This document shows, one piece after another, positions 56,278-63,927 of a DNA stretch of 64,000 nt. Position 1 is the stretch's first letter. The number at the start of each line of letters is the position of its first letter. Location of the stretch: positions 124,001-188,000 of the forward strand of contig JOFO01000005.1 in the NCBI GenBank assembly GCA_000721275.1. The letters run 5' to 3'. The notes beneath the pieces were generated by a model, which worked only from the letters and a program-made list of their open reading frames with translations, was not told the DNA's origin and ran no database searches. This DNA is from Microtetraspora glauca (GTDB taxonomy: Bacteria; Actinomycetota; Actinomycetes; Streptomycetales; Streptomycetaceae). Made by a program: the position numbers and the translations under genes.

Positions 56278-57090
56278 ATGGACGACGACGTACGGGAACA
56301 GGACGCGCGGGACGCGTGGGGGCAGGTCGCCGTGGTGACCGGTGCGGCGCAGGGGATCGGCCGTCAGGTCGCGGAGGCGCTGGCGGGAGAGGGGTACGCC
56401 CTCGTCCTCGCCGATCTGCGGGAGCCGGCCGGGACGCTGGAGGCGGTGCGGAAGGCCGGCGCGGAGGCGGTCGCGGTGGTCGGCGACGTGACCTCGGACG
56501 CCTGCGTGGCCGAGCTGACCGCGCGGGTCTCGGGGCGGTTCGGCCGGGTCGACGTCCTCGTCAACAACGCGGGCGTCTCCCTCCTCGCCCCCGCCGAGGA
56601 GACCACCGCCGACCAGTGGCGGCGGGTCCTGGAGGTCAACCTCACCGGCCCCTTCCTGCTGTCGCGGGCACTGGGGCGGCTGATGCTGGAGGCGGGCGGC
56701 GGCTCGATCGTCAACATCGCCTCCATCGCCGGGCTGCACGCCGTGGCGGACCGGGCCGCGTACAACGCGAGCAAGCACGGTCTGATCGGTCTCACGCGGA
56801 CGCTCGCCGCCGAGTGGGGCGGCCGGGGCGTGCGGGTGAACGCGGTCTGCCCCGGGTGGGTCAAGACCGAGATGGACGCCGCCGACCAGGCGTCCGGCGG
56901 CTACACGGACGCCGACATCACCGACCGGGTGCCGATGGCGCGGTTCGCCGCCCCCGGCGACATCGCCCAGGCCGTCGCCTTCCTCGCGGACCCGGCCCGG
57001 TCCGGCTTCGTCAACGGCGTCGCGCTGCCGGTCGACGGCGGCTGGACCGCCGACGCGAGCTGGAACTCCCTCCGGCTGCGCAAGCGCTGA
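56278..57090 (+). CDS. SDR oxidoreductase (3-hydroxybutyrate dehydrogenase-like)
   Basis: 270 residues with VAVVTGAAQGIGRQVAEALA, VNNAGVS, the catalytic Ser in NIASIAG and the YNASK pair (Tyr and Lys), then VRVNAVCPGWVKTEM and VDGGWTAD. It resembles acetoacetyl/3-hydroxybutyrate-type SDRs, without a certain substrate. The 293 bases upstream, shared with the divergent phospholipase gene, show no clear element. It is convergent with the ArsR gene. Confidence 0.83.
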   Translation: MDDDVREQDARDAWGQVAVVTGAAQGIGRQVAEALAGEGYALVLADLREPAGTLEAVRKAGAEAVAVVGDVTSDACVAELTARVSGRFGRVDVLVNNAGVSLLAPAEETTADQWRRVLEVNLTGPFLLSRALGRLMLEAGGGSIVNIASIAGLHAVADRAAYNASKHGLIGLTRTLAAEWGGRGVRVNAVCPGWVKTEMDAADQASGGYTDADITDRVPMARFAAPGDIAQAVAFLADPARSGFVNGVALPVDGGWTADASWNSLRLRKR

Positions 57091-57112
57091 CCCGGTGCCG
57101 GGTGCCGTCTTG

Positions 57113-57502
57113 TCATCGCTCGCGCGGCGCCGGGACGGCACCGGCATGGGAACCGGAACCCGCGCCGGGACCGGCGTCGGCGTGGCGCAGCTCCTCCAGG
57201 AGCTCGCTCTGCCCCACCAGCAGCTCGGTGAGGATGCGGCGGGCCGCCTTCAGCAGGTCCGCCACGTCGCCGCCGGCGAGGGCGTAGCTGACCGTCGACC
57301 CCTCCCGGACGGACACCACGATGCCCGACCGGCGCAGCACCGCGAGCTGCTGGGAGAGGTTGGACGGCTCCACCTCGATGTCCTTCAGCAGTTCCCGTAC
57401 GGGCAGCGGCCCGTTCTGGAGCAGTTCCAGGACGCGGATCCGGACCGGGTGCCCGAGCATGCGGAAGAACTCCGCCTTGGCCTGGTACAGCGGCACCTGC
57501 AC
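57113..57502 (-). CDS. ArsR-family regulator without metal-binding motif
   Basis: 129 residues with an ArsR winged helix (KAEFFRMLGHPVRIRVLELLQNGPLPVRELLKDIEVEPSNLSQQLAVLRRSGIVVSVREGSTVSYALAGGDVADLLKAARRIL). It lacks the ELCVCDL cysteines of arsenic sensors, so it probably senses something else (redox or sulfur compounds are common). The GTG at 57502 is chosen for GAAGGAGT about 8 bases upstream. Confidence 0.83.
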   Translation of the reverse strand: MQVPLYQAKAEFFRMLGHPVRIRVLELLQNGPLPVRELLKDIEVEPSNLSQQLAVLRRSGIVVSVREGSTVSYALAGGDVADLLKAARRILTELLVGQSELLEELRHADAGPGAGSGSHAGAVPAPRER

Positions 57503-57658
57503 GCGACGACACTCCTTCCATGATCCACAGCTGGCGGCCATTGTCCCGCCTCCCGGTCCCGCCCGCCCTCGACTGATCATTTTCGGATGTGCCGAGTTGA
57601 AGATCTCTTCAAGTCGAGGGCGCACGGAGCCGCGAGGAAGAAGCCGGGGGAGGGGAGG

Positions 57659-58033
57659 CTACAGCTCCAGGTCCGCCTCGATGCGCTTGAGCTGGTGCCG
57701 GGCCATGGCCAGGTTCGCCCTGCCCTTGTCCAGGACCATGTACAGGAACAGGCCGTTGCCGCCCCGGCTCTTGATCAGCCGGATCAGGTGGTACTGGCTG
57801 TCCAGCGTGATCAGCATGTCCTCGATGCCGTCGTTGATCCCCAGCATCTCCATCGTGCGGATCTTCGCCCGGACCACGTCGGTGTTGCCTGCCGCCGCGA
57901 CCGTCAGGTCGAGGTCCTTGCTCCCGCCGAGCGTGCCCAGGGCCATGCCGCTCGTGTAATCGACCAGCGCCACCCCCACACTGCCCTCGATCGACGTCAT
58001 CGCCTCTTTCAGAGACGTCTCCACACTCGCCAT
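57659..58033 (-). CDS. Roadblock/LC7-domain protein
   Basis: 124 residues: SLKEAMTSIEGSVGVALVDYTSGMALGTLG, LGINDGIEDMLITLDSQYHLIRLIKSRGGNGLFLYMVLDKGRANLAMARHQLKRIE. This is the roadblock/LC7 (MglB-like) fold. Streptomyces conservons usually pair it with a small GTPase, DUF742 and a histidine kinase; none is present here, so it is an orphan. It may regulate a Ras-like GTPase encoded elsewhere. Confidence 0.82.
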   Translation of the reverse strand: MASVETSLKEAMTSIEGSVGVALVDYTSGMALGTLGGSKDLDLTVAAAGNTDVVRAKIRTMEMLGINDGIEDMLITLDSQYHLIRLIKSRGGNGLFLYMVLDKGRANLAMARHQLKRIEADLEL

Positions 58034-58246
58034 CTGTAGGTGCTCCCTCGGTACTCGACGGCCCGGCACGGCGACGCGTCCGCGCCCGGGCCGGGCGGTG
58101 ATCACGGACGTCCCCCACTAGACACCAAGTGAGCCGCCCGCGGGGGGCTTTCGCCGGAAGACGATGCCGCGGGCATAGGACGGCACGCCGTCGCCGCGCC
58201 CCGCGCGGACCCGGACCCACCCGGGCGGGGAACGGCTCCGCCGTCC

Positions 58247-58252
58247 TATCGT
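58247..58252 (+). promoter_or_regulatory. -10 element of the methyltransferase gene; probable leaderless start
   Basis: TATCGT ends six bases before the ATG at 58259, so initiation would fall at or near the first codon. This supports ATG 58259 over the GTG at 58253. Confidence 0.4.
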
Positions 58253-58258
58253 GTGCCG

Positions 58259-58927
58259 ATGACCTCGCACTCCATCGACCGACCGGCCGACCTCGACGCC
58301 GTACGCGACTCCTACGACCGGGTCGCCGACACCTACGCCCACATGATGCTGACCGAAGGCATGGGCGACATCCGCGTCCACCCCTGGCTGAAGGCGTCCG
58401 TCGACGCGTTCGCGGACACCGTGGGGACGCTCGGGCCCGTCCTCGACGTCGGCTGCGGCCCCGGCACGGTGACCGGCTACCTCGCGGAGCGCGGACTCGA
58501 CGTCTCCGGGGTGGACCTCTCGCCCCGCATGATCGAGAACGCCCGCAGGCTCTACCCCGGGTGCCGCTTCGAGGTCGCCTCCGCCACCGAGCTCGCCCTC
58601 GGCGAGGCCACCCTCGGCGGGGTCCTCGGCTGGTGGTCGCTCTTCAACCTGCCCCGGGACGTGCTCCCCCAGGTCCTCGCCCACTTCGCGCGGGCGCTCA
58701 AGCCCGGCGGCTCGTTCCTCACCGCCACCCACGTCGGCGACGAGGACCTGGTCCGCACCGAGGCGTACGGCGGCGTGCCCGTGCGCTGGACGACGCACAA
58801 GTGGCGGCCCGAGGCGTTCGTGGCGCTGATCGAGGAGGCCGGACTGCGGACCGTGGCCGAGCTCCGGCTCCCCGGCGACCGGTTCTCCGGGCCCGGCGTC
58901 GTCGTCATGGCCCGGAAGCCCGACTGA
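58259..58927 (+). CDS. SAM-dependent class I methyltransferase
   Basis: 222 residues. SAM motif I is VLDVGCGPGTVTGYLAE near 61-77, followed by the acidic motif II VSGVDLSPRMIENAR and GVLGWWSLFNLP. The N-terminal DAVRDSYDRVADTYAHMM is typical of the UbiE/Methyltransf_25 group. Small-molecule substrate unknown. It ends 28 bases before the DNA-damage-type promoter of the next gene, which therefore has its own transcript. Confidence 0.85.
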   Translation: MTSHSIDRPADLDAVRDSYDRVADTYAHMMLTEGMGDIRVHPWLKASVDAFADTVGTLGPVLDVGCGPGTVTGYLAERGLDVSGVDLSPRMIENARRLYPGCRFEVASATELALGEATLGGVLGWWSLFNLPRDVLPQVLAHFARALKPGGSFLTATHVGDEDLVRTEAYGGVPVRWTTHKWRPEAFVALIEEAGLRTVAELRLPGDRFSGPGVVVMARKPD

Positions 58928-58955
58928 GCTTCAGGCCGGCGGCGGCCGAAGGGCG

Positions 58956-58978
58956 TTGTCAGTGGTGCCCGCTAGTTT
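58956..58978 (+). promoter_or_regulatory. RecA-NDp/PafBC-type DNA-damage promoter
   Basis: TTGTCAGTG (58956-58964), eight bases, then TAGTTT (58973-58978) fits the consensus TTGTCRGTG-N8-TANNNT without a mismatch. This consensus is known from mycobacterial LexA-independent DNA-damage promoters activated by PafBC. The -10 lies 38 bases upstream of the ATG at 59017. Confidence 0.8.
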
Positions 58979-59016
58979 CGGAGGCGTTCCAGAGGACGTT
59001 CCGACAGGGGGCTTCG

Positions 59017-61536
59017 ATGACGCACGACCAGACGGGCACCGCGCTGCGGGTGGTACTGACGGATGTCAGCACGGCGGTGGTGGCGGCGTGGCGCGCCGCC
59101 TTCGCCGACGTGCCCGGCATCGAGATCCGGCGGGGCTCGATCCTCGACGCCGACGTCGACGCGTGGGTCACGCCGACGAACGCGGCGGGACGGATGGACG
59201 GCGGCGTCGACGCGGCGATCAAGCGGCACCTCGGCGCCGGGATCCAGCTGCGGGTGCGGCGGGCGATCGAGGACCGGTTCGGCGGGACCATGCCCGTCGG
59301 CAGCGCGGTGTGCGTCCCGTCGGGGGCGACCGTGCCGCGCTTCGTCATCTCGACGCCGACCATGGTCGCCTCCTCGCAGAACGTGAGCGACACGCTCAAC
59401 GTGGCCAAGGCCTGCGCCGCCGCCTTCCAGGCCGTCCACCGGCAGAACCGCAAGGCACCGGGCAGCATCCGCTCCGTCGCGCTCGTCGGGATGGGCGCCC
59501 GCACCGGCCGGGTGCCGGCCCGGGTCTGCGCCAACCTGATGTGGACCGGCTACACGCTCTTCCACGACCACTGGTTCGAGGACGACGACGAGCTGCGCGC
59601 CACCATCACCGCCCAGCTCGCGGGCATCGAGCAGACACCGCACACGACCCGGGTACGGATCACCCCGCCCCAGGGGGCACCGGCCAAAGGAGCACCGGCC
59701 AAAGGAGCGTCGGCCAAAGGGGATCCGGCCAAAGGAGTACCGGACGGGGGAGTTCTGAGCGGCAACGCTTCCTCCGCGGCTGAACCGGGCCCGCAGCCGC
59801 AGCCGATCCAGAATCCGGCGCACCCCGCACCCTCCTCCGACGCCGCAGGTACGACCCCCGGGAGTTCCCCCGCCATGAGCGACGCGACCGCGCCCTCCAC
59901 CTCCTCGCCCGCTCCCCAGCCCGACCCGAACGACCCCCTCGCCCTCGCCGAGCTGTTCACCGGCGGCGGCGAGCCGTGGCTTCCGCTCCTCAAGCCCGTC
60001 ATCGAGGCCCGCCCGGACGCCCCCCAGTTCATCGGGCCGGGCCGCAGCCCGCAGGTCGTCCCGGTCCGCGAGCTCACCTTCCAGGCGCTCAAGCCCCACC
60101 CGCCGCACAAGTGGAAGGTCGTCGTCTTCGGGCAGAACCCCTACCCGCGGCCGGAGAGCGCCACCGGCATCGCCATGTTCGACAACACGTTCAACGACTG
60201 GAAGGACAGCCAGTTCGGACGGGTCGTCAGCATCCGCTGCCTCATCAAGGCGGCGGCGATGTGGAAGTACGGCATCGCCAAGAAGACGCCCATCGCCGAC
60301 GTCCGCGCCCTGCTGAAGGAGCGCGAGACCGTGCAGCCGCCCGAGTGGTTCCAGGCCATGCTCACCCAGGGCGTCCTGCTCCTCAACGCCTCGCTGACCG
60401 CCAGCGCCGACGGTGCGATGGCCACCGACCAGCACACCGGCTTCTGGCGCCCCGTCGCCGAGCGGATCGCCGAGGAGATCCTGCGCGCCAAGCAGGACGC
60501 GGAGGACCCCGAGGACCGGGGCGTCGTCTTCGCCTGGTGGGGCGCGCACGCCCGCAGCCTGAAGCGGGTCGTGCAGCGGCTGGAGAAGAAGTACCCGGGC
60601 GTCGAGGTCCGCCACCTGGACCACGCCAACCCGGCCGCCCAGGGCGACATCTTCTGCGACGGCGACCACCTCGCCACGGTCAACGACGCCCTGCTGTCCC
60701 TCGGCGCCGACCCGGTCGACTGGCTGCCGAGCAAGGGATGGAACCAGCCCCCGGCGGGCGCCGGCACGGGCGCGGCCGGCGGATCCGGCGGGCCGGACGC
60801 CGATGTCGCCGCCCGGATGGGCGCCTTCATCGCCTCCACGATGGAGCTCCACCAGCTGTACCTGGAGCGCCTGACCAGCGTCCGCGACGAGGGCCACGTC
60901 CTGCCGCCGCTGACCGGTGTGTTCGACACCCCGCTGATGCCGTTCGAGGACGCCGTCGGCCCCGTCACCAAGGTGCTGCGGGGCCTCGGCGGCCACATCG
61001 ACCGGTCCCGCGAGTTCGGCAAGCGGCGCGCGGACGAGCAGGCCGGCGCCGGACTCTCCGCCGACGCCATCGCCGCCCTGTACCTCTACACCTGCGAGTC
61101 CGGCTTCTACCGGAACATCAACGCCGTCCTCCGCTCCCCGGACCGCGCCCGGGTGGTCCCGTACCTGCCGTACCTGCGGCTGCTCTTCGACGCGGTGGAG
61201 GCCCTGCCGGCCCGCACCGCACCGCTGTGGCGCGGCGTCGCGCTCGACCTGCGCGGCCAGTACCCGGTCGGCGAGACGGTCACCTGGTGGGGCGTCTCCT
61301 CCTGCACCTCCGAACTCGGCGTCGCCCGCTCCTTCCTCGGCAGCCGGGGCAAGCGGACCCTCTTCGAGGTGACGCCGGCCCGCGCCGTCGGCATCCGCAG
61401 CTTCTCCGCCTTCACCGGCGAGGAGGAGTACATCCTCGCCCCCGGGACCCAGCTGGAGGTCACCGACGTGAAGGCCGAACGCGGCGGCCTGTGCACGGTG
61501 AAGCTCAGGGAGGTGGACACCCGCCTGGTCTCCTGA
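59017..61536 (+). CDS. Macro domain - uracil-DNA glycosylase - ADP-ribosyltransferase fusion
   Basis: 839 residues. 1-210: macro-like domain (ILDADVDAWVTPTNAAGRMDGGVDAAI, Asn55, Gly62-Gly63; FVISTPTM; ALVGMGARTG). 221-245: AxAKG repeats, then a Pro/Ser/Ala linker. About 330-580: family 1 UDG fold (VVVFGQNPYP at 372-377, VLLLNASLTA, FAWWGAHARSLKRV, LDHANPAAQG with His536, VDWLP). In the first motif Asn374 stands where GQDPYH enzymes have the catalytic Asp. About 600-839: R-S-E type ART: Arg739 in LWRGV, Ser761-Ser762 in GVSSCTS, Glu802-Glu804 in GEEEYILAPGT. No signal peptide, so cytoplasmic. The ATG follows AGGGGG. Domain reading is by eye; the fusion is one uninterrupted frame. I do not recognise a described protein of this layout. 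Confidence 0.88.
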   Translation: MTHDQTGTALRVVLTDVSTAVVAAWRAAFADVPGIEIRRGSILDADVDAWVTPTNAAGRMDGGVDAAIKRHLGAGIQLRVRRAIEDRFGGTMPVGSAVCVPSGATVPRFVISTPTMVASSQNVSDTLNVAKACAAAFQAVHRQNRKAPGSIRSVALVGMGARTGRVPARVCANLMWTGYTLFHDHWFEDDDELRATITAQLAGIEQTPHTTRVRITPPQGAPAKGAPAKGASAKGDPAKGVPDGGVLSGNASSAAEPGPQPQPIQNPAHPAPSSDAAGTTPGSSPAMSDATAPSTSSPAPQPDPNDPLALAELFTGGGEPWLPLLKPVIEARPDAPQFIGPGRSPQVVPVRELTFQALKPHPPHKWKVVVFGQNPYPRPESATGIAMFDNTFNDWKDSQFGRVVSIRCLIKAAAMWKYGIAKKTPIADVRALLKERETVQPPEWFQAMLTQGVLLLNASLTASADGAMATDQHTGFWRPVAERIAEEILRAKQDAEDPEDRGVVFAWWGAHARSLKRVVQRLEKKYPGVEVRHLDHANPAAQGDIFCDGDHLATVNDALLSLGADPVDWLPSKGWNQPPAGAGTGAAGGSGGPDADVAARMGAFIASTMELHQLYLERLTSVRDEGHVLPPLTGVFDTPLMPFEDAVGPVTKVLRGLGGHIDRSREFGKRRADEQAGAGLSADAIAALYLYTCESGFYRNINAVLRSPDRARVVPYLPYLRLLFDAVEALPARTAPLWRGVALDLRGQYPVGETVTWWGVSSCTSELGVARSFLGSRGKRTLFEVTPARAVGIRSFSAFTGEEEYILAPGTQLEVTDVKAERGGLCTVKLREVDTRLVS
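59677..59751 (+). repeat. 15-bp tandem repeat coding for an AxAKG linker
   Basis: Four copies of a 15-base unit (GCACCGGCCAAAGGA type at 59677, 59692, 59707, 59722) and a degenerate fifth (59737) encode APAKG APAKG ASAKG DPAKG VPDGG inside the fusion gene. Each unit also carries AAAGG(A/G). The repeat number may vary between strains. Confidence 0.85.
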
Positions 61537-61655
61537 CACCGGCCGGTGTCGCCGGACGTCTGCGCCCCGGCGCCGCACGACCCGCGCCGCACGACCTGCG
61601 CCGGCCGCCCGCCTCCGCCGCCTGCCGTCCGCCGTCCGCCTCCGCCCCGCCCGGT

Positions 61656-63257
61656 TCAGCGCACCCGGGGCGTGTCGGCCAGGGCGGAGCGGGCGGCCGC
61701 CTCGGCGATTGCGCGGTCCTCCGCGACCAGGCCGATGCGGGTCCGCCGGTCGAGGACGTCGTCCGTGTCGAGGGCGCCCTCGTGCCGGACGGCCCAGACC
61801 AGTTCGGCGCCGGTGACCGGGTGACCGGGCACCACGGGCTCGGCGAGCGCCGGGTCCTCGACGCCGAGGGCGTGGACGGCCGGGGCCTCGGAGCCGTACC
61901 GGTGCACGAGGCGGGCCGGCACGTCGAGCCCGGCGAGGACCCGTGGCGCGGCGGCGCCGACCAGCGGCACCGACGCGGTGCGGCACGGACCGGCCTCCAG
62001 GCCCCGGGCGGCCACGGCGGCGTCGACGGCGTCCTGCGCCATCCGGCGGTACGTGGTCAGCTTGCCGCCCACGACGGTGACGACCCCGTCGGGCGAGGTC
62101 AGCACCGCGTGCCGGCGCGAGATGTCGGCGGTCCGGCCCGCCGCGTCCCGGGTGTCGAGCAGGGGCCGCAGCCCGGCGAACGCGCCGACGACGTCGGTGC
62201 GCCGGACGGAGACGTCCAGCGCCGAGCCGAGCACGTCCAGCAGGAAGCCGATGTCCGTCTCGGGGACCTCCGGCACGTCCGGGACGGGGCCGTCGACCGG
62301 CTCGTCGGTGAGGCCCACGTACACCCGGCCGTCGCCCTGGGGGAGGACCAGCACGAAGCGGTTCGTCTCGCCCGGGATCGGGATGTGCAGGCCGGTGGAG
62401 AGCCGGCCCAGCGTCTCGGCGCGCAGCACCAGGTGGGTGCCGCGCGAGGGGCGTAGCCGTACGTCGCCGACGAGGCCGCCCGCCCACACCCCGGCGGCGT
62501 TGACGACGGCGCGCGCCCGGACGCGCAGCGTCTCGCCGGTGGTCTCGTCGCGCAGCAGCGCGCCGTCGCCGTGGAGTTCGAGGGCGCGGGTACGGGTCAG
62601 GACGCGGGCCCCGTGGGCCGCGGCGGTCCGCGCGATCGCGGTCACCAGGCGGGCGTCGTCGGACAGCCGCCCGTCCCAGGAGAGCAGCCCGCCGCGCAGC
62701 CCCGTCGGCCGCAGGGCCGGTGCGAGGTGGCGGGTCTCGACGGCGGACAGGGCGCGCGGCCGGGGCAGGGTGCCGCGCGAGGTGCGCGCCCCGACCCGCA
62801 GCAGGTCGCCCGCGAGCAGCCCGGCCTGCGCGACGGCCGCCTGCGCGCGGCCGACCAGCGGGGTGAGGGGCAGCACGAACGGCTGGGCGCGCACCAGGTG
62901 GGGAGCGGTGCGCTCCATGAGGACGCCCCGCTCCACGGCGCTCTCGTGGGCGACGTCCAGTTGCCCCGAGGCGAGGTAGCGCAGCCCGCCGTGGATGAGT
63001 TTGGAGCTCCAGCGGGAGGTGCCGAACGCGAGGTCGTGGGCGTCGACCGCGACGACGCTCAGCCCCCGGGTGGCCGCGTCGAGCGCGGCCCCGGCGCCGG
63101 TGGCGCCGAGTCCGACGACGAGCACGTCGACCGGGCCGCCGGCGTCCGCCAGCCGGTCGAGTTCCCGCCGGCGGCGCTCGGCGTGCAGCGAGGAACCGGG
63201 CAGTGGGGAGCCGGGCAGCGAGGAGCCGGGCAGGGCGGTGCCGCTCGTGGGGTTCAC
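61656..63257 (-). CDS. glpD: FAD-dependent glycerol-3-phosphate dehydrogenase
   Basis: 533 residues. FAD motif VDVLVVGLGATGAGAALDAATRGLSVV, then FGTSRWSSKLIHGGLRYL, a GlpD signature, followed by ALRPTGLRGGLLSWDG, VVNAAGVWAG, RGTHLVLR, GKLTTYRRMAQDAVD and a C-terminal helical cap. It oxidises sn-glycerol 3-phosphate to DHAP at the membrane. The GTG start overlaps the TetR stop (GTGA). The first 25 residues contain a LPGSS-type repeat coded by three 15-bp units (63190-63234) and are unlike GlpD elsewhere; a later start is possible. Confidence 0.9.
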   Translation of the reverse strand: MNPTSGTALPGSSLPGSPLPGSSLHAERRRRELDRLADAGGPVDVLVVGLGATGAGAALDAATRGLSVVAVDAHDLAFGTSRWSSKLIHGGLRYLASGQLDVAHESAVERGVLMERTAPHLVRAQPFVLPLTPLVGRAQAAVAQAGLLAGDLLRVGARTSRGTLPRPRALSAVETRHLAPALRPTGLRGGLLSWDGRLSDDARLVTAIARTAAAHGARVLTRTRALELHGDGALLRDETTGETLRVRARAVVNAAGVWAGGLVGDVRLRPSRGTHLVLRAETLGRLSTGLHIPIPGETNRFVLVLPQGDGRVYVGLTDEPVDGPVPDVPEVPETDIGFLLDVLGSALDVSVRRTDVVGAFAGLRPLLDTRDAAGRTADISRRHAVLTSPDGVVTVVGGKLTTYRRMAQDAVDAAVAARGLEAGPCRTASVPLVGAAAPRVLAGLDVPARLVHRYGSEAPAVHALGVEDPALAEPVVPGHPVTGAELVWAVRHEGALDTDDVLDRRTRIGLVAEDRAIAEAAARSALADTPRVR

Positions 63258-63853
63258 GGGGTGAGGGTCCTCTCCAGCAGGGTGCGCAGCTCGCCCAGGA
63301 AGGCGGCCTCGCTCAGTTCGGGATCGGTCTCGTCGGTCATGGTGCGCAGCGAGAGCGTGAAGGACTGGACGACCAGCAGCAGGGAACGGGCCTGGAGTTC
63401 CACCCGTCCGGGCCGCACGGACCCGTCCGCGTGCCCCTCCTCCAGGGCGGTGTGGAGGAGCCCGAGCAGGGCGTCCTGGCTGGCGCCGCGCCGGTCGAGG
63501 ACGTACGGCAGCAGCAGTTCCGGGTCCACATCGAGGATCTTGTGGAAGAGCGGGTGCGCCCGGAAGGCGGCGGCGCCCGCGACGAGCCCTTCGACGATGC
63601 GCTCCCGCACCGGCCGGTCGTCGTCGGGCGGGGGCATCGCCCCGGCGGCGACGCCGATCCACTCACGGGTCATCAGATCGCCGACGAGGCTGCGCACGTC
63701 GGGCCAGCGCCGGTACAGGGTCATCCGGGAGACGCCGGCGCGCCGGGCGACGTCGGTGAGGGTGGTGCGGCGCACGCCGACGGCGAGCACGCAGTCGCGT
63801 GCGGCGTCGAGCACGGGATCTGCGTCTGCATGGTTGTGACGAATGGGCGTCAT
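63254..63853 (-). CDS. TetR-family regulator of glpD
   Basis: 199 residues. HTH about 10-55 (AARDCVLAVGVRRTTLTDVARRAGVSRMTLYRRWPDVRSLV), ligand domain beyond. It is translationally coupled to glpD and divergent from an FAD-linked oxidase, so it probably controls both. A -10-like TACACT on the - strand (63861-63866) ends 7 bases from the ATG, which suggests a leaderless message. Confidence 0.88.
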   Translation of the reverse strand: MTPIRHNHADADPVLDAARDCVLAVGVRRTTLTDVARRAGVSRMTLYRRWPDVRSLVGDLMTREWIGVAAGAMPPPDDDRPVRERIVEGLVAGAAAFRAHPLFHKILDVDPELLLPYVLDRRGASQDALLGLLHTALEEGHADGSVRPGRVELQARSLLLVVQSFTLSLRTMTDETDPELSEAAFLGELRTLLERTLTP

Positions 63854-63861
63854 CTGTCACA
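63835..63861. promoter_or_regulatory. TetR operator candidate (TGTGAC-N15-GTCACA)
   Basis: A perfect TGTGAC/GTCACA dyad with a 15-base centre overlaps the TetR start codon and sits between the two divergent genes. This is the expected place for autoregulation. Confidence 0.5.
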
Positions 63862-63927
63862 GTGTAATGCCAGTGCGGGCCGAGCGGCAGCGCCGCCCGT
63901 GAACCAGACCGTGAGGAACCTCTCGAA

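Noticed and set aside
57113..57502. Arsenic-resistance regulator ArsR
   Set aside because: The metal-binding cysteines are missing and no arsenic genes are near; only the family fold is supported.
57659..58033. Streptomyces conservon
   Set aside because: Only the roadblock protein is present; the sensor kinase, DUF742 and GTPase genes are absent.
58118..58798. Possible - strand gene upstream of the roadblock gene
   Set aside because: It lies opposite the methyltransferase, has no motif, and its composition is that of a shadow.
59017..61536. Toxin-antitoxin pair DarTG
   Set aside because: The ART has R-S-E motifs and a GEEEYILAPGT block unlike DarT, the parts are one chain, and a UDG fold lies between them.
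61537..61655. Terminator between the fusion gene and glpD
   Set aside because: The gap has short direct repeats (CGCCGCACGACC, GCCGTCC) but no convincing stem; no call made.
58972..62487. 1171-codon - strand frame opposite the macro-UDG-ART gene
   Set aside because: It spans the convergent gap and part of glpD in another frame, with no motif. The + strand frame has three recognisable domains, a ribosome site and a promoter.
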